Assembly (NCBI GenBank): GCA_963668445.1
Contig: OY764335.1
Span: 1,364,001-1,428,000 of the forward strand
From: Poriferisulfidus sp963668445
Lineage (GTDB): Bacteria > Pseudomonadota > Gammaproteobacteria > Poriferisulfidales > Poriferisulfidaceae
Reading direction: 5' to 3'
DNA: 64,000 bases
This document shows positions 63,301-64,000 of this stretch, piece by piece. The notes under the pieces were generated by a model. That model saw nothing but the letters and a program-made list of their open reading frames with translations. It did not search any database and was not told where the DNA came from. Both the position numbers and the translations under genes were made by a program. Position 1 is the stretch's first letter. Every line of letters begins with the position of its first letter.

Positions 63301-64000
63301 TAGCCGTTCATCTGCAATGGTTTCCCGGGCCCATTTGGCTCTCCTGAGCTGATTGCAGAATGCAATGCAGCTATTCAGATTTTGGATTGGTGCGTCCTGT
63401 TTTTGCCCTTCGTGTATGGCCACCCCATCGACCCCATGCATCGCAAGTGCCAAGCCTGCCATTCGGGTTCCCATCGCCGTATTAAGCACCGGTTTGGTCC
63501 CATCGGTTGCTGGCGACTTTAAAGTATCTTCAAGCAATACTACGACCACGCGGTAATCGCATAATCTTCGCTCGTGCTCCACCGCTTGAAGGGCCTCTGT
63601 GAAGCGCAATCGGTAGAGTTCGGGTCCGTAAGTGCGATCATCGCTCATATCGATAATCTGCATTTGGCTTTCTTCTGACGTGGTCAGACCATCGGTAATC
63701 TTTCGCTTTGACCTCCTCGAATAGATCCTCGGCGTTGCCGTTTGGTAGAGGCGTTTTCGAGCCTGAAGCTCCTGATGAACTTTTTGGAATACTTTTGCAT
63801 CGCCATTGCCTTTTACGATTCCTGCGGTCTTATGAGCTTCGTCTGCAATCACAAGATCTGCTTCGGGCACCTCTTTTGCCTGAGCTTCACATACCTTGCC
63901 CATGGACTGGTACGTAGTAAAGACGACCGTGTATCCTCCCTCTCCTGCACGTTGCGTCCCCATTGCCCTTTGGACCGCATCCGAAATTTCTGCCGGGTTG
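60352..64000 (-). CDS. Type ISP-like restriction enzyme: helicase plus N6-adenine methyltransferase (5' end outside window)
   Basis: At least 1216 residues are visible and the frame stays open at the edge. The visible part begins in an SF2 helicase: DLVIADEAHKTAG (DEAD-type motif II) and VQAVGRVMRKPKDG (motif VI). A glycine-rich linker (near 62790) leads to a methyltransferase with ILDPACGSGTLLTAMA (motif I) and CISNPPYSNSAKEAGD (catalytic NPPY). The final ~400 residues probably recognise the target. The order fits single-chain type ISP enzymes such as LlaGI, which carry an N-terminal nuclease that would lie beyond 64000. It is less GC-rich than core genes. Confidence 0.82.
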   Translation of the reverse strand, partial: NPAEISDAVQRAMGTQRAGEGGYTVVFTTYQSMGKVCEAQAKEVPEADLVIADEAHKTAGIVKGNGDAKVFQKVHQELQARKRLYQTATPRIYSRRSKRKITDGLTTSEESQMQIIDMSDDRTYGPELYRLRFTEALQAVEHERRLCDYRVVVVLLEDTLKSPATDGTKPVLNTAMGTRMAGLALAMHGVDGVAIHEGQKQDAPIQNLNSCIAFCNQLRRAKWARETIADERLCVWAAAKQRKQKGKGRAQAQPTEISAGYLDGKSDAIERFEELENLRTAEQNEKRHVTTNVRVLSEGINVPALDAICFLEERNSEIDIVQAVGRVMRKPKDGNKEFGYIIVPIIMNPQLEFEETLSAWNQDWRVLGQVLRSLRAHDERIETDLHKQIVITTPEPNGGGGGGGEGSVDFWERLQRGDYDDLVPAVMELSGLQPDVKEETNLIKSAVDAAARSLMQETGLGQKLRGPAGIENVQHKPDHRACAGSALLLANALLMHQRINETASPKRGLRLTPLSEIKKSGKPEQELEKDWRKVLEVDYRPIFEPALKVINAALLAGETAEGMRQALRTLARHCEEIAEIYARMGMDHAGELFQAAMDHPDADGAYYTLTPGAMLLAELACDLRAQEKDPIWNDIARWGKETILDPACGSGTLLTAMATAIKRRASVLGADEESIRRLHAILVEDSLTGLDINARAIQIAASQLAVATAGRQLRQMGLWVMPRRQRRADGRARLGTLELLETHRDGTRRGGLLEDIIDIEGAQVDIASQIDAKGLRPRLNRTGICISNPPYSNSAKEAGDLTPEARKEISTRKKQLRELVAKNDPDLKGILNPNSVSPWFSLLMEELVDPDNGIIAKIMPTTACTSIDGVAERKFWAERFDIAMIVTSHDPRNPNWSAETAVTESMMVARRRDGKKKPTRFISLAKKPQNAGEVQELHQRIIERNLEEWGQECEWPQKRMGEGDWSPAVWWNLDLAKAARTLEELASKAGWVRIGDIWDVRTTKEIVGKEKWEWCEQHESEVAVIKGAGMDAQTRIEGVIDGWARRVEKLRDKETVLQNLAGKASYLLIANTQNFSSARVNTVVVNEEVVGYTWTPVQNISREEAEAIAVWNNSTLGRIGMRKWGSRAIAWPMYQPKAISQMVVPDIRDGKGETIKQKLRDAFASTKNDEVASYRDGIVGVREMWDDAVSEATGLDREWVRDCAKLLANEPTIKG

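Overview
The window is about 64 kb of high-GC bacterial DNA. Its housekeeping genes point to a gammaproteobacterium: pepP-ubiH-visC type genes behind rplU-rpmA-obgE-proB, a cca/uppP/folB neighbourhood, an isoaspartyl-methyltransferase-like gene + rhodanese + tolC + waaA + kdkA, priA, nadA, htpG, fur and a TonB-dependent receptor. The exact lineage cannot be read from the sequence. Housekeeping genes are densely packed, with many ATGA or TAATG overlaps.

Layout. (1) 1-18 kb, core genes: a LysM protein (cut by the edge), argS, a SPOR protein, fur, a TonB receptor, thiC, the tolC/waaA/kdkA group, htpG, nadA and priA. (2) 18-21 kb: a tungstate-type ABC transporter (tupB-tupC-tupA) led by a PCu(A)C-like lipoprotein without obvious copper ligands. 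(3) 21-23 kb: a restriction-modification islet made of an m5C-methyltransferase N-terminal stub, an N6-adenine methyltransferase and an HNH nuclease. (4) 23-27 kb: an unusual gene set of esterase, a GPP34/GOLPH3-like domain fused to a cytochrome P450 across a 30-base homopolymer, and a sulfotransferase. It lies directly downstream of, and may be co-transcribed with, the ubiquinone hydroxylase genes. (5) 27-34 kb: visC-like, ubiH, pepP, proB, obgE, rpmA and rplU, all on the minus strand. (6) 34-45 kb: a DUF4143 ATPase coupled to a DUF971-MoaD fusion, chrA, cca, a methyltransferase islet between cca and uppP, midA, a pteridine-reductase-like SDR, folK, folB and tRNA-Leu(CAG). (7) 45-49.9 kb: surface-polysaccharide type glycosyltransferases, a macro-domain protein and a DUF3883 protein.

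(8) 50-64 kb is a defence and toxin-antitoxin island. It holds a HigA-like antitoxin without toxin, a lone conjugative coupling-type ATPase, an AbiEi/AbiEii pair bracketed by a duplicated 3' end of that coupling gene, a PIN toxin with a 323-residue partner, a DUF433 antitoxin with a truncated DUF5615 toxin, an AbiL/RloAB-like ATPase pair, and a large helicase-methyltransferase restriction enzyme running off the window. The HigA-like gene and the PIN module share an ~80-bp promoter/operator element, which suggests cross-regulation.

A repeated regulatory pattern is a -10-like hexamer ending 6-8 bases before the start codon of operon-leading genes (at 301, 18258, 21082, 32990, 37005, 37847 and 43252). 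This suggests that leaderless transcripts are common here. The strongest candidate for an undescribed system is the phase-variable GPP34-P450 fusion with its esterase and sulfotransferase.
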